Below, one piece after another: positions 1-10,907 of a stretch of DNA of 48,669 nucleotides. This DNA is from a virus. Numbering within the stretch: the first letter of the stretch is position 1; each line of letters starts with the position of its first letter. The translations under genes were made by a program, and so were the position numbers. The stretch spans positions 1-48,669 of the IMG/VR virus record IMGVR_UViG_3300046714_000254, one strand, 5' to 3'. A model generated the notes under the pieces. That model had not been told where the DNA came from, made no database searches, and saw only the letters and a list, made by a program, of their open reading frames with translations.

Positions 1-193
1 ATGATGGGCGCGAGGTGCTGATTCCGACCGTCAGCGACGACGGCCGCGTGATGTCCGACCCCGAAGCCATCGAGCAGTACCGCCGTACCGGCAAACATCT
101 CGGCATGTTCGACACGCCGCAGAACGCAACGGGTTTCGCGCAGCGACTGCATGAGGATCAGGCGCGCCGAATCTCGAAACCGTCGCCGCATAC
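1..193. repeat. Left copy of 193-bp terminal direct repeat (contig overlap)
   Basis: Bases 1-193 match 48477-48669 apart from three transitions, at 128 (A versus G), 131 (G versus A) and 155 (G versus A). All three are third codon positions and leave the protein unchanged. The overlap lies inside the giant late gene and keeps its frame. The simplest reading is a circular or circularly permuted genome whose assembly was cut here, with the two ends drawn from slightly different population variants. A true terminal repeat is less likely, because it would have to sit inside a coding domain. Confidence 0.9.
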
Positions 194-3100
194 GGTGCCG
201 GAAAGCCCGATGTCGAATGCGTTCGATCCGTATGGCGGATATTTCAGCCAAGCGGATCGCGGCCAGCCAGCGCATGCGCCAGACGACTACAGCCAGACCG
301 TTGCTGAATCGCTCGCCGATACGTTCGGCGAAGACTTCCAAGCGCCGTCCGGCGCGGACTGGTGGGGTTCGCTGCGCGGAACGCTCGCGCGACAGTTGCA
401 GGGTTACGAGCTAAGCCAGCTCGAATCGCTTGAAGACGAGATGCTAGGTCGCACATGGCCGGTGGGCCGGCACGGCATGCCGAAGTACGACAGCTCGGCG
501 ACGCCCGAATATCTGCGCGCGGTTCAGGACGACCCGAAGCTCATCGCTATCCGCGAGAAGATCGCGGAAGCGAAAGCGGCCGGGCAGGAGATCACGACCG
601 AAGCGCAAGACATCTCGGCGCGCAACCAGGGCTTTTATCCCCAAGTCATCATGGGCGCGACCAATTCCCTCGCCGCCTCAGCGCCAGCGCTCGCGACAAC
701 GATGGTCACGAAGAACCCGCTGACGAGTTTGCCGATGATGTACGGGCCGACCGCCGCCGGCTCATACGGCGAGATGCGCGAAGCGAACGTGCCACGCGGG
801 CTTGCTGATAAAGCCTCAACCGTCGAAGGCGTCATCGAAGCGATCACGGAATTCCCGGCCATGCGTCCGTTTGCCGCAGAGGCGTCGCCGTTCCTCCGCC
901 GGTTCGGTGAAACGCTCGCGGCCGATATCCCAGGCGAAACCATCGCGACGCTCGGCCAAGATGTCACGCGCGAGATCGCGACGGCAGACCCGAACGCATC
1001 GACGTTTGACTCAGTGACAGAAGGGTTGCGTCAAGGTCTCGGCGAACTACCCGTGACTTACGGCACCGTGCTCGCGACGGCCGGCGCGCACTCGGCCCTG
1101 GGCCACGGCATCGATGCGACGCGCGAAGCGCTGCGCGACAGATCGTCAGAGATCAGCGCCGAAGCGACGCGTGAACGCGCCCTCGCCTCCGCGCAAGATT
1201 TGCTGAACAGGATTCGCGGCCCACAAGGCAGGTTGCCCCTTGATGGGGCCGGAGCGCCGCCCGGAGCGCCGCCGCCGCAGGGGCCGACCGGCGGCGCTCC
1301 GCCGCCTGACCGTGTGTCGCCCACCATCGACATGAGCTTGCTGTCCAGCGTCGTGCCGCAAGACCCGTTCATTCCTGAACTGCCGATGCCTGATCGGACC
1401 ATACAGCCTGAGTTGCCGATTGCTATGATGCCGACGCCCGATACCACGGGTAGTCCGGCTCCTGAGGCCGGTGGCGGAAATCGGACAGCTCCATTACCGC
1501 CATCGACTCAGGGGACGGCATCAGCTTCGCCGGCCCCGTTCTCTTCTGCGTTCCAGCAGCAACCGGCCGCCCCGCCCGCCTCTCCTTCGCCTCAAGAACC
1601 CGCGCCGACGCCTGCGCCCCATGCAGCTCCAGCGGTTTCAACGGCGAAGGAACCCCCGGCGGGCGGGGTAGCTGACCGTGACTTTGATGACGTTGCGGCC
1701 TCGTCACTCTTCCATCTGGAGAACGACGAGAGCGCGCCCGTGCGCGTCTACAAGACCGATGAGCGCGGCGGCGCTCCATCTACTACGGATAAGCCTCCGC
1801 CGTGGCGCGACATCGGCGGAGGCTGGCAGGTACGTGAGTACAACGAGCAGATAGGCGACAAGACCTATCCGCGTCAGGAGATGCGCCAGCCCGGCGGCAA
1901 GCGCTACGTGCGCGGCTACGACCTCGAAGGCAAACCGCTCGATGTGTCCCCGGATTTGACGGAAAGATTCAACCAAGTCTTCGGCGAGCGAGAAGCGCGG
2001 CTTACCGCCGAACGCGAGGCTGCGGCGAAGCTGCCGGGCGCGAAGCAGATGCAGGACCGCCGCGACACAGAGACCAAGAAGCGAACAGATAAGTCGCGGG
2101 ACGCGGATATCGAGCGCCACAAGCAACGTATCGCCGCCGTCGCCGAAGAAGTCGGCCGACTACGCAAGGAGATTCCGGCGGACAAGCTGCCGAAGAAGGA
2201 ACTGCACGACCTCGATATGGCATGGGCGCATCTCGACATCGCAGACGGCAAAGCCGGCGAAGTAAACGCAATGGCCATGATCGCGGACAGGAGCGAGAAG
2301 GCGCTTGAAGCGCTGCGCGCCGCGAAGCCGCCAGCTCGCCCGAAACCGACCGCTGTGCCGACGCCGCCGAAACAGGCAACGATGTTCGATGAAGAAGGCA
2401 AGCCGGCGGAAGGTGCCGCCCAGGTTGTGCCGGAACCGGCGGAAGGAACGAACGACACGCCGCGCGGCGGATGGCCGAAAGAAGGGAGCTGGATCAACGC
2501 ATTCAGCGACGGCACGCTGCCCGATCAGGAACTCAACAATCAGTTAGTCAACGAATCGAATCGACTCGCGGCGATGAGTGGCGTCACTGACCCAATTCGG
2601 AAGAAGTTGGCGAAGGCGCATGCCGGAATCAAAAATCTTTACCCGCGATATTCGGAGCTGGGGAAGGAAGCCGGCGAGAAGGTAAGCAAAGACAGCAGCA
2701 CCGCAATCCGCTACCGCCTTCAAGAGATGGCCACGGAAACCGATCCGAAGGCGCTGGCCGAATACGCCGAAGGTTTACGCGGCATGTTGCAGGGCGCGAT
2801 TGAGCACCGCGAATACAACATCAAGGAAACCAAGCGCGTCGCGCGCGACACACCGAAAGCAAAGCCCGCCGCCGAGACGCCCGCGCCCGCCCAGGTGACG
2901 CCCGAACGCGAACCGACCGGCGGCGATCAAGTCACGCCGCAGCCGTATGGCTCCGGCATGTCGCGGCCGAACGATCTGCGCGCCGCAGTCGCCTCGCCCA
3001 TCGGCGCGGGCGTTGTGGCCACGGAGCTGTCCGAGAACGCGATGGAAGGTGTCGCCGACGCGGTAGCCGCCGGCAAAGAAGTCTTTGTCGATTCTGGCGC

Positions 3101-6100
3101 GTTCTCCGCGTTCAAGGCCGCGATCAAAGCCGGCAAGCCGAACGCGACGAAAGCCGACTTCGATAAAGTCTTCACGAAGTACAACAAACTCATTGAGAAG
3201 GTAAAGGCGCGCACGACATTCGCGCAGCGTGGCCTACTCACCGTCGTCGCGCCAGATGTTGTCGGCGACCAGACCGCGAGTCTCGCCCTACTCCGCAAGC
3301 ACGCGGAAGAGGTGAAGCAGTGGATGGAGGACGGCTTTGAAGTGATCGTGCCGTTCCAGCGCGGGCCGCTGCCCCAGTCGGAAGTCTACAAACAGGTAGC
3401 CGACATCCTGGGCGGAAACGATTTTGTCGTCGGCATCCCGTCGAACGCCGCTGCGATGAGCAACGAGGAGTTTGCCGAACTACTGAGCCAGCCGTACAAG
3501 CCGGATCGCATTCACATCCTTGGTGCCGTGAACTCGCCGCGCGTCGAAGAACGCATGAAGGTCATCCGCGAGCAGTACAAGGAAGAGGTGCCGGGCGTCA
3601 CGACTGACGCGAACCTGATCCGCTCGAAGACCGATGAGCTGCGCGGGCTCAAGGGTGAAGATCGCGTGCGCGCGATCAAGGACATTCTGGAGCGCTCCGC
3701 CACCGACACGCAGAAGGCGATGCCGCCCATCGAGCCGAAGCCGGCTGAGACGCCGAAGAAGTTGCAGCCCAAAGAGGTGTATCCGCAGGCATCGGAAGAC
3801 ATGCCTGTCCGCGAGATCGTTCCGGGTGGGGAAGTCGAAGGCGAGCACGGCGAAATCGTGCAGATGCCGACGACCGAGAAAAAGTTTCAGGAAGTTATCA
3901 ACGAAGTCCCGGCGCTGTTCGAGGCACCGCAAGAGCGCGTAATCGCGATCTACAGCCCGAAACACTACAAAGGCCCGTGGCTGTCGAAGTCAGACGCCGC
4001 CAAGCGCATCGAGAGCTGGCAGGAGCACGCGCGAGACCAGCTCGAAAAAGGCGACAACAGCGGTCGCGTAATCCTGTCGCTCTTCGACCTCACGGGGAAT
4101 TGGGCACAACCGTATGCCGATGCTGGCTATGACGTGCGTGTGTTCGACATCCAGAACGGCGCGGACGTAAACGACTTTTCGGCGGAGTGGTTCGCCGAAA
4201 ACCTGCCGGAAGTCTCGGACGTGTACGGCATCCTCATCGCCTGCCCCTGCACGGACTTCACTGTCTCCGGCAGCCAGCACTGGAAAAAGAAAGACCTCAA
4301 CGGGAAAACCGAAGCGAGCAAGGAACTCGTGTTTCAAGCGCTGCGCACGGTTGAATTTTGGCGGCCGAAGTTTTGGGTACTGGAAAACCCAGTCGGGCGC
4401 ATCGCGGAGCTGACGGGCTTGCCGCCCGCGCGTCTCACGTTCCAGCCGAATGCGTTCGGCGAGCCGTACACGAAGATCACGCAACTGTGGGGCAAGTTCA
4501 ACGCCGACCTTCCAGTCGCGCCCGTTAAGCCGACTGAAGGCTCGAAGATGCACAGCAAGTTCGGCGGCAGCTCGCAGCGCACGAAGAACGCTCGCAGCGA
4601 AACGCCGGAAGGGTTCGCCGCCGCGTTTTTCATGGCTAACAACTACATGGACACGCCGGTCACAGATCGCCTAACGGGAGAATTCCCGGAGGCCGCTGGT
4701 GCCATCGAGAAGGCGCTGGAATCCGGCTTTACTGAGGACCAGATTCGCGAAGTCGTCACTGATCCATACGAAAACTACGAGACCGACGAAGCGCGCAAAG
4801 CAGTCCGCAACCTCGTGAAGACGGGCGAGCCAAAAGGCGAGCCCGGCGTTGCCGGCCAGGACGAAGACGTTGGAACCGCCGCCGCAGAGCGCCCACGCAA
4901 AATCAAGATCAGCAAGACGAAGAAGGGCCGCAAGGCCGCGAGCGTCGAAGGCATGGCGGAGCCGACAGCGGAGGAGCGTGAGCAATCGATTGCCGAAACT
5001 GAGCTGCGCGAAGCCATCGAAGACGAGACGCGCGCCGCGAGCGAACCGCAAGAAGAAGGCGTAGAAGAAGCCACCGACACCGAAGGCAGCAGCCGGTTCA
5101 AGCGGCAGGACGAGCAGATCATCACGCCGTCCACCGTGCGCGAAAACCTCATGAACGAGCTGGGCATCGACCCGGCTGAGTTTCGTCGATTGGGTGGCGA
5201 AGCTCAGTGGAAGCTCGCGGTTCAGGCGATCAAACAGAAGTATGGATACGACGGAATCTTCCGGCATCCCGGCGCGCTGTTACGTAACTCCGTCGATCAT
5301 CTACTTGACGCGTTCGAGTCGTTGCAGAACATGGCGAACGCGATGGGCCAGGGCAACAAGATCGTTTCGCTGAACGGTCGCGTTTCGCTGTACATGCGCG
5401 AGAAGCCCGGCAAGACCAAGGGCTACTTCCGCCACCGTGGCGGGTTGTCAGGAGAGCCGAACAACACCATCGCAATCTACAATCAGGAAGACGTGTACTC
5501 GCACGAGCTGGGGCACGCGATTGACTACGATCTGATGGAGCGCGCTGGCGGCATGGACCCCGGCGGACTGTCGCGCATGATCCGCACGCGTGAGAACACC
5601 TCAGCGCTGCCGAACACGCTGCAAGAGGCGACCGCCGATCTGATGACGGCGCTGTACTACGACGGCGCGGCAATCGCGCAGCTCATCAAGAAGGCTGAAC
5701 ACCAGCTCGAGAAAGCCGGCACGCCGAAGCGGCGGGCGGAACTCACGAAACGGCTCAAGAATCTGCGCTCCGGCGCGTGGACGGGGCGCGGTAGCAAGAC
5801 GCAGTTTTACCTTCGCGCGAAAGACGGGCCGATGGCCGAATACTTGACGAAACCCACGGAGCTGTTCGCTCGCGCGTTCGAGGCGTACATCTCGTGGAAG
5901 ATCCAATATCAGAACGAATTGGGGCTCGTGAAGTTTTTAGGCGCCACCGACGCCGTATACCGCGACGAGGCTGACGCGTGGATCGCGCGCACGTATCCGC
6001 AGGCGCAAGACCGCCAGCAGATTTTCTCCGCCTTCGACAACTTGTTAGGCCAGCTCGCCCGCGAAAATATATACGACACGAAGGGCAACCCAGGCTGGGC

Positions 6101-8825
6101 ACAGTCGAAGCTGAATATCGGGCTCATGGACCCCGTGGCACAGGCGAAGGCCGAAGGCACCGCGCTCACGCCCGACATCGTGCGCGCACACAATCTCACC
6201 ACGGCTGCCGCAGAGACCTTCGTTGAAGACCAGATCAAGCTGAACGACACGCTTGGCAAGAACTGGGATCAGCTCATCGCCGACTTGGCAGCGGGCAAGG
6301 CTGGCGCGCCCGACAAGTTCCACGCGGCGATGAAGGCGATCACGAGCACGCCCGATGGAATCATGGCGTTTCTGGAGCGCCGCTATCCGAACCTCCCCTC
6401 GCTGCGCGCCATCCGCGATCAGCTCTCGGACGCGGCGATTCACGGCCGAAATAAACCCGTTGGCGTTTACCGCGAGATTCAGCGACAGGAAGCGTCGATC
6501 AGGAACCGTCTCGAAGACCGACTCAAGGCGGTCGGCGTCCACGCGAACATGCCGGCGAAGTGGTCGGAAAGAATGTGGGACATCCTGCACGGCTACGAGA
6601 AGCCGGCGAACGATGCGGAGAAGCGGCAGGCGGATCAGATTCGCTACGAGCTGGATTACCTGTGGAAGCTGCGCGATCAGACCGGCGAGAAAATCGGCTT
6701 CATCGACTACGAGTATCTGCCGCGTTCTTTCCTGCGCAACATCGCCGACGATCCGCGCTTCCACCGCGACCTCTTGAAGCTGCGCGCGGAAGAAAAGCAG
6801 GCGCTGATTGAAAAGCTCGAAGAGCAGCTTCAGAACGCGAAGAGCGACGAAGCGCAAAAAGCGCTCAGAAAACGGATCAAGGAAGCCGAAGCGCTGAACG
6901 TGCGCGCGATGACAGCCGAACAGGTCGGACGCATGAAGGGTATGAAGTGGGGCGAGCCTGTCTACCTTGGCGCGCTCAGTCCTGATTCCGGCAAAGAGCG
7001 CGTGTTCGGCCCGCTCGCCGACAAGATTCTCAAGGACTACTACATCAAGGACCCGTTCACCCTCCTCGCCGGCTACGGCGGCGCGGCGGCGCGCGGCATG
7101 GTGATGCGTCGCCGATTCGGCGAGACGCCCAACACCGTGTTCCAGGGCTGGCTCGATCAGGCCGCGCTCGGGCTGCCGTCCGCGTATGCGGACATCCTCC
7201 TCAACGCGATGCAAACCTCACTCGGCGTGCGTCGCGACGGTAACAGCACGCTTGCGCGCGGCGTGAGTGCGCTCGCCAACGTCGAAGTCGCCTCGATGCT
7301 CGGCCGCTCCGTGCTGCCGAACATCTCGGAGCCGCTGAACATCCTCAAGTCTAGCTTCAACTCGCTCAACACGTTCGGCTCGCTGGTCAAGGCGATGATG
7401 CCCGCGATCTTCTTGAGCAACACCACGCAGGAGCGATACGAAGCGGCTGATCGATTCGGGCGGCTGTCCGGGATTCTGGTCGATGCCGCCAGCTCCACGA
7501 CCGCGATGGCTCAGGCGATGGGCGAAGACGTGCAGGGTAACGGAATCCTCGCGCGCTTCTCGATGCGGGCTTACTACTTCAACATGCTGTCAAGCCTGAC
7601 GGCATGGCAGGAAAAGATTGTGAACCGTGTCGGCTTCGAGATGTTTTACGAAGCGGCGCGCATCGTGCGCAAGGGTGGCGAAGACGCTGGCATGTATCGG
7701 CAGTGGCTGCGCGAACACGGCATCCGCGACGCCGACGCCTTCGCCACGTTCCTGAAAGACAATCGCCAGCTCGACGGCATCAAGTTCGAGAACACCATCA
7801 AGCCGGGCAGTATGGAACTGGCGCTCTCAAACGCGCTCGATCACTTCGGCAAGACACAGATTCAGAAACCCACGCCATCGACCAAGCATATCCAGGCTCA
7901 CAACGGTTTATGGGGAATCGCGTACCGCTTGACGAGCTGGATGACGACCAACTTCATCAACTGGGCCGCGTACATGAAGGACAAGATGATGTCCGGCATC
8001 TCCGGCCGTTACGGCGCGGACGTTGTGCCGCTCGGCAATCGTCTCAGCATCAAGGGCGAATACGACGGCAAGAAGTTGACGGCGGGCGAACGCTTCCACG
8101 GGCGCGTAGGCGGCGAGCAGTTGACGATGGGCCAGCGTGTCGGCTCGATGATGCTCCCGGTCGCAGCGTCAGCGCTGGCGATGTATGCGGCACAAGCCAC
8201 CTTCCTCGTCGCGCGCATGTATCTCACGCATCACGACGAGTGGGAAGATCGCGGCGAAGACTTCTGGGAACGCTTCTCGAATCCGAAGACCCAGTTACAA
8301 ATCCTTCAATACTGGGGCGGTCTCGGCTGGCTCATGAGCACGTCAATCGACGCCACGGAAGCCACGCGGTTTAACCGCGGAGCCACCGGCACCTTGCTAG
8401 GCCCCGTTTACGGCGGCATCGCGCAGGACGCGGAGCGCATGATTAAACTTGGCATCGATCAGTACGCCGTCTCGCAGGGTGACAAACTACCCTCCGTCGC
8501 GGTCAGGAACAACGCGGCCCAGGCTGTGTACCATCAAGCCTCAGTGCTCGCGACGGTCGCGCTGCTGAGCGTGCTGCCATTGCAGAACCGATACTCACGC
8601 GCCGCCGGATTCCTCTGGTCGTTCTTCGGCACGAGCCCGCAGGCGCAACACGAGTTCGCCGACCTTGTGGCCGGCGAGAAAGACGCGGCGCTGAAACAGG
8701 CGGCGGATTCGAGCGACGTGAAAGCGCGCACCCCGGCCCGCAAAGAAATCGAGACGCGGCAACGCGAGAAAGAAAGATTCGACCGCGACAAAGAACGTAG
8801 AGATCGACAGGAGAAAAGGCAATGA
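3..8825 (+). CDS. Giant polyvalent virion/ejection protein, main part (continues from 48167)
   Basis: The frame is open from the left edge. Joined across the terminal overlap, the gene starts at ATG 48167 and encodes about 3044 residues (numbering below is for the joined protein). Visible parts: two 25-residue FDLxGARKEG repeats (3-50); an RNADGS...LIPTV segment (about 78-150) seen in many phage internal proteins; long Pro-rich and coiled linkers; a TGT/DpdA-like TIM-barrel segment (about 1089-1297) with [25 protein letters not shown] and RIHILGAV; a C5-cytosine-methyltransferase-like segment (about 1416-1650) with PC at 1519-1520 and ENP at 1565-1567; a zincin-like segment with HELGH at 1938-1942 and FARAFEAY near 2059; and a long C-terminal region with a hydrophobic stretch near 2820-2845 and a charged tail, resembling the LPD38-type region of polyvalent proteins. 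It follows the ejection-protein genes, so it is probably packaged and injected to protect the phage genome or act on the host early. The domain calls are from motifs; the biochemical roles are inferred. Confidence 0.85.
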   Translation, partial: DGREVLIPTVSDDGRVMSDPEAIEQYRRTGKHLGMFDTPQNATGFAQRLHEDQARRISKPSPHTVPESPMSNAFDPYGGYFSQADRGQPAHAPDDYSQTVAESLADTFGEDFQAPSGADWWGSLRGTLARQLQGYELSQLESLEDEMLGRTWPVGRHGMPKYDSSATPEYLRAVQDDPKLIAIREKIAEAKAAGQEITTEAQDISARNQGFYPQVIMGATNSLAASAPALATTMVTKNPLTSLPMMYGPTAAGSYGEMREANVPRGLADKASTVEGVIEAITEFPAMRPFAAEASPFLRRFGETLAADIPGETIATLGQDVTREIATADPNASTFDSVTEGLRQGLGELPVTYGTVLATAGAHSALGHGIDATREALRDRSSEISAEATRERALASAQDLLNRIRGPQGRLPLDGAGAPPGAPPPQGPTGGAPPPDRVSPTIDMSLLSSVVPQDPFIPELPMPDRTIQPELPIAMMPTPDTTGSPAPEAGGGNRTAPLPPSTQGTASASPAPFSSAFQQQPAAPPASPSPQEPAPTPAPHAAPAVSTAKEPPAGGVADRDFDDVAASSLFHLENDESAPVRVYKTDERGGAPSTTDKPPPWRDIGGGWQVREYNEQIGDKTYPRQEMRQPGGKRYVRGYDLEGKPLDVSPDLTERFNQVFGEREARLTAEREAAAKLPGAKQMQDRRDTETKKRTDKSRDADIERHKQRIAAVAEEVGRLRKEIPADKLPKKELHDLDMAWAHLDIADGKAGEVNAMAMIADRSEKALEALRAAKPPARPKPTAVPTPPKQATMFDEEGKPAEGAAQVVPEPAEGTNDTPRGGWPKEGSWINAFSDGTLPDQELNNQLVNESNRLAAMSGVTDPIRKKLAKAHAGIKNLYPRYSELGKEAGEKVSKDSSTAIRYRLQEMATETDPKALAEYAEGLRGMLQGAIEHREYNIKETKRVARDTPKAKPAAETPAPAQVTPEREPTGGDQVTPQPYGSGMSRPNDLRAAVASPIGAGVVATELSENAMEGVADAVAAGKEVFVDSGAFSAFKAAIKAGKPNATKADFDKVFTKYNKLIEKVKARTTFAQRGLLTVVAPDVVGDQTASLALLRKHAEEVKQWMEDGFEVIVPFQRGPLPQSEVYKQVADILGGNDFVVGIPSNAAAMSNEEFAELLSQPYKPDRIHILGAVNSPRVEERMKVIREQYKEEVPGVTTDANLIRSKTDELRGLKGEDRVRAIKDILERSATDTQKAMPPIEPKPAETPKKLQPKEVYPQASEDMPVREIVPGGEVEGEHGEIVQMPTTEKKFQEVINEVPALFEAPQERVIAIYSPKHYKGPWLSKSDAAKRIESWQEHARDQLEKGDNSGRVILSLFDLTGNWAQPYADAGYDVRVFDIQNGADVNDFSAEWFAENLPEVSDVYGILIACPCTDFTVSGSQHWKKKDLNGKTEASKELVFQALRTVEFWRPKFWVLENPVGRIAELTGLPPARLTFQPNAFGEPYTKITQLWGKFNADLPVAPVKPTEGSKMHSKFGGSSQRTKNARSETPEGFAAAFFMANNYMDTPVTDRLTGEFPEAAGAIEKALESGFTEDQIREVVTDPYENYETDEARKAVRNLVKTGEPKGEPGVAGQDEDVGTAAAERPRKIKISKTKKGRKAASVEGMAEPTAEEREQSIAETELREAIEDETRAASEPQEEGVEEATDTEGSSRFKRQDEQIITPSTVRENLMNELGIDPAEFRRLGGEAQWKLAVQAIKQKYGYDGIFRHPGALLRNSVDHLLDAFESLQNMANAMGQGNKIVSLNGRVSLYMREKPGKTKGYFRHRGGLSGEPNNTIAIYNQEDVYSHELGHAIDYDLMERAGGMDPGGLSRMIRTRENTSALPNTLQEATADLMTALYYDGAAIAQLIKKAEHQLEKAGTPKRRAELTKRLKNLRSGAWTGRGSKTQFYLRAKDGPMAEYLTKPTELFARAFEAYISWKIQYQNELGLVKFLGATDAVYRDEADAWIARTYPQAQDRQQIFSAFDNLLGQLARENIYDTKGNPGWAQSKLNIGLMDPVAQAKAEGTALTPDIVRAHNLTTAAAETFVEDQIKLNDTLGKNWDQLIADLAAGKAGAPDKFHAAMKAITSTPDGIMAFLERRYPNLPSLRAIRDQLSDAAIHGRNKPVGVYREIQRQEASIRNRLEDRLKAVGVHANMPAKWSERMWDILHGYEKPANDAEKRQADQIRYELDYLWKLRDQTGEKIGFIDYEYLPRSFLRNIADDPRFHRDLLKLRAEEKQALIEKLEEQLQNAKSDEAQKALRKRIKEAEALNVRAMTAEQVGRMKGMKWGEPVYLGALSPDSGKERVFGPLADKILKDYYIKDPFTLLAGYGGAAARGMVMRRRFGETPNTVFQGWLDQAALGLPSAYADILLNAMQTSLGVRRDGNSTLARGVSALANVEVASMLGRSVLPNISEPLNILKSSFNSLNTFGSLVKAMMPAIFLSNTTQERYEAADRFGRLSGILVDAASSTTAMAQAMGEDVQGNGILARFSMRAYYFNMLSSLTAWQEKIVNRVGFEMFYEAARIVRKGGEDAGMYRQWLREHGIRDADAFATFLKDNRQLDGIKFENTIKPGSMELALSNALDHFGKTQIQKPTPSTKHIQAHNGLWGIAYRLTSWMTTNFINWAAYMKDKMMSGISGRYGADVVPLGNRLSIKGEYDGKKLTAGERFHGRVGGEQLTMGQRVGSMMLPVAASALAMYAAQATFLVARMYLTHHDEWEDRGEDFWERFSNPKTQLQILQYWGGLGWLMSTSIDATEATRFNRGATGTLLGPVYGGIAQDAERMIKLGIDQYAVSQGDKLPSVAVRNNAAQAVYHQASVLATVALLSVLPLQNRYSRAAGFLWSFFGTSPQAQHEFADLVAGEKDAALKQAADSSDVKARTPARKEIETRQREKERFDRDKERRDRQEKRQ

Positions 8826-9529
8826 GAGACATCGAACTATCACCCATCCCGTCCGCGATCCCCGATCCGGCTGTCGATGACGCCGCGTATGCCGAACCCC
8901 CACCGGGCGGCATCGCGTCAGACACCGCCGCAGTCGATCCGGCAGCTTCGGACACGAAGGCGTATTCCAAGGTCAGCCTGGGCGGCGAGTTCGGCCCGGC
9001 TCGCGCGCCGCTTCTGAGCCAGCCGGCGGACGGTGGCGTAGCCAACTTGCTCGCCGCCACAACCATCATCGTCACGCCGCCCGTCGTGCCGACCCCGCCG
9101 CACACATGGCCGGGGCGCGCGGCTAACAACACGAGCTTTCTGAATCTGTACCCGTGGCACAAGACGCCGCCGCAGGGGCTCGACCAGAACAACCCGAACC
9201 CGCCCCCGGCCGCAGACCCGCCGCCGCCACCGCTGCCGACAGGCGTCACGGTTGGCGGCAATACGCTCGTTGGCAACAACGGGAACGCCACCTTCAGCGG
9301 ACCAGCCTCGCGCGATGCCATTGTCACGCTCATGTACGCGATTGATGGCGGGCCGAGTCAGCAGCTTTTCGTTGGCATCCAGGCCGGCGACACCGGATCG
9401 CAGATTGCCGCCAAGGTGCGCAACGCCGTTGACGCGGTAGTTGGGCTCGACGCTGATGGTACGGGCGGATCAGTCCACGTCATCGGCATCGGCGGCAACC
9501 TCACTGCCTTCAACCTTTCCGTTTCGTAG
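8822..9529 (+). CDS. Proline-rich virion-associated protein, paralogue 1
   Basis: 235 residues. The ATG overlaps the stop of the giant gene (ATGA), so translation is coupled and it is probably a late structural or ejection-related product. The N-terminal two-thirds is disordered and rich in Pro, Ala and Gly (PPPPPL near residue 137), with a short SLGGEF motif. The last 90 or so residues look like a compact beta-rich domain ([12 protein letters not shown] onward). The next gene shares SLGGEF, the disordered Pro/Ala-rich layout and a similar C-terminal domain pattern, so the pair looks like an old duplication. No signal peptide or catalytic motif is visible. A decoration or accessory virion protein is possible, but no family is recognised. 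Confidence 0.75.
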   Translation: MRDIELSPIPSAIPDPAVDDAAYAEPPPGGIASDTAAVDPAASDTKAYSKVSLGGEFGPARAPLLSQPADGGVANLLAATTIIVTPPVVPTPPHTWPGRAANNTSFLNLYPWHKTPPQGLDQNNPNPPPAADPPPPPLPTGVTVGGNTLVGNNGNATFSGPASRDAIVTLMYAIDGGPSQQLFVGIQAGDTGSQIAAKVRNAVDAVVGLDADGTGGSVHVIGIGGNLTAFNLSVS

Positions 9530-9537
9530 GAGTCAAT

Positions 9538-10116
9538 ATGATCGACCAAACTACCCCACCCTTCCGCACGGGCGACACGGCATGGACGCGCGCCTCGCCC
9601 GGTGGCTACGCCTCCGCCGCTGCGGTCCCCGTCGATCCCGCTTACGGCGGCACCGACAACGCCTACCTTGTCCCATCACTCGGCGGCGAGTTCCAGCCTG
9701 GGTCCGGCATGGCCGCGCCCACCAGCTCCCCGATCACCAAAGGCGCGGACGCCGATGGTGGCGCGGCTGACATCGCTGGCGCTCCGCGCATCGACGTTCC
9801 GCCTGTGGTCGCGCCGCCCGTGATCCCGGCGCTGTCGGTCACGGTGGACGGCTTCAATCTGATCTTCTTGGGCAAGGCTGCCGCTGCGAAGGTCGTGGAT
9901 GTGCAGTACGAAGTGAACGACGACGGTATCGCGCGTCATGTCGCCGGCATCGCGATCCCGATTGGCACGAGCGCGGGCGCTGCCGCCGCCATCGTTGCCG
10001 GTCGCATCAACGGCGCGGCTCACCTGACCGCAGCCACCACGAGCAACGAAGTACGGGTTGCGGCCAAGACGCCCAACGTCATCGGCGCTGACCCGCTCCT
10101 TTGCACCATCACGTAA
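9538..10116 (+). CDS. Proline/alanine-rich virion-associated protein, paralogue 2
   Basis: 192 residues, preceded by a clear AGGAG Shine-Dalgarno. It has a disordered N-terminal half with SLGGEF, as in the gene upstream, then a Pro/Val linker and a C-terminal segment of alternating hydrophobic residues (VVDVQYEVNDDG, then AGRINGAAHLTAATT). The alternation resembles the C-terminus of its neighbour and suggests the same fold. No enzyme motif or membrane segment is visible. It ends just before the holin-like gene, so it belongs to the end of the late transcript. Function is unknown; a structural or accessory virion role is inferred from position only. Confidence 0.75.
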   Translation: MIDQTTPPFRTGDTAWTRASPGGYASAAAVPVDPAYGGTDNAYLVPSLGGEFQPGSGMAAPTSSPITKGADADGGAADIAGAPRIDVPPVVAPPVIPALSVTVDGFNLIFLGKAAAAKVVDVQYEVNDDGIARHVAGIAIPIGTSAGAAAAIVAGRINGAAHLTAATTSNEVRVAAKTPNVIGADPLLCTIT

Positions 10117-10125
10117 GGAGGTCTC

Positions 10126-10290
10126 ATGTTCTGGTTCTTATGCCTACTCGCGCTCATCGCGTTGATCCTCGCGATCCTCTCGTGGCGCGGAAAGCCCGTG
10201 CTGTGGATCGCGGTTGCGATCCTCGCGTTCATCCACCTACTGCCGTGTCTGTTCCGCGCAATCGGGCAGGGTATGGGCGTCGATCACTGA
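10126..10290 (+). CDS. Small two-helix membrane protein, holin candidate
   Basis: 54 residues from ATG 10126, with a near-perfect ribosome site (AAGGAGGT) 6 bases upstream. There are two hydrophobic helices of about 18 residues (residues 2-19, and WIAVAILAFIHLLPCLF in the second), separated by the short basic loop WRGKP, with a short polar tail. Small size, two membrane passes and last place in the late transcript fit a class II-type holin, which makes the inner membrane leaky at lysis. Holins share little sequence, so this rests on topology and position. The 3' end overlaps the convergent gene at 10237 by 54 bases. Confidence 0.65.
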   Translation: MFWFLCLLALIALILAILSWRGKPVLWIAVAILAFIHLLPCLFRAIGQGMGVDH

Positions 10291-10521
10291 TCGTTCCCTC
10301 TTTTCCCATGCCTTAACCGCTGCTCGTGCCCCCTCGCGCAGAGTCATGCCCTCCGGGTCATGCTCAAGCGAGCCGGGCACGAAGCAGCTACAACGCCCCT
10401 CGATGTGGGCGACGCAGCCCATCACCATGCGGAAGAAGCACTCGGCATGGAACGCGTGCTCGCCAACGTCGTTCGCTCCCTCGCCGGGCATGATCGGCTC
10501 TTCGCACCGCGCGCAGTTCAT
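10237..10521 (-). CDS. Small zinc-ribbon-like protein, unknown function
   Basis: 94 residues from ATG 10521, which overlaps the stop of the gene before it (ATGA). That coupling, with AAGGA upstream, decides the start over a longer reading. The N-terminus begins MNCARCEEP and has further Cys/His residues (HAEC, CVAHIEGRCSC), which look like a metal-binding ribbon. The rest is charged, with no known motif. It is the last gene of the left early operon, and its 3' end runs 54 bases into the convergent holin-like gene. Function is not recognised. Confidence 0.65.
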   Translation of the reverse strand: MNCARCEEPIMPGEGANDVGEHAFHAECFFRMVMGCVAHIEGRCSCFVPGSLEHDPEGMTLREGARAAVKAWEKRERSVIDAHTLPDCAEQTRQ

Positions 10522-10907
10522 TGCAGCGTTCCTTCTTGTGAGTGCGCCCACGGCATCGCGCGTAATCGCTCGCCGAATTCCTCAACCGTGGAGTCGCCGC
10601 GCAGCAGCTCGTAGATCACGCCGTTGCCCGGAAGCCGCTTCATCTTCATCGCGATGCCGACCACGCCGGATAACATCTCGCGCGCCGTCTCGATGGCTTT
10701 CTGCTCGTCCTTCTTCGGCGTGACCATGCGATACCAACTCTTCTTGTCGTTCTCGTCCCACGGGTCTTCCTTGGAGGCGTAGTAACGATGGCGATACACC
10801 AGCTCTATCCCTTCGGGGGACTTGCTGATTGCCAGCATGAAGTCGTCCATCTCGCCGGTCACGGCGTACCAGATGCCGACGATGTTCTCATCGATGACGA
10901 TTGACAC
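10518..10907 (-). CDS. Hypothetical early protein
   Basis: 129 residues from a GTG start at 10907 that lies within the 3' end of the preceding gene (20-base overlap). It reads as an acidic/basic soluble protein with several aromatic residues (YRHRYY, DKKSWYRMV). No motif, membrane segment or signal is visible. Its stop overlaps the start of the following zinc-ribbon gene, so all three are probably one translationally coupled set. The start is the first plausible one, and its ribosome site is weak. Function is unknown. Confidence 0.6.
   Translation of the reverse strand: MSIVIDENIVGIWYAVTGEMDDFMLAISKSPEGIELVYRHRYYASKEDPWDENDKKSWYRMVTPKKDEQKAIETAREMLSGVVGIAMKMKRLPGNGVIYELLRGDSTVEEFGERLRAMPWAHSQEGTLQ

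Noticed and set aside
1-193. True packaged terminal repeat (cos or T7-like ends)
   Set aside because: The repeat lies within a coding domain, has variant bases and continues in frame, so assembly overlap of a circular map is simpler.
6045-7214. 389-codon open frame antisense to the giant gene
   Set aside because: The + strand reading has real domains; long antisense frames are expected in GC-rich coding DNA with strong third-position bias.
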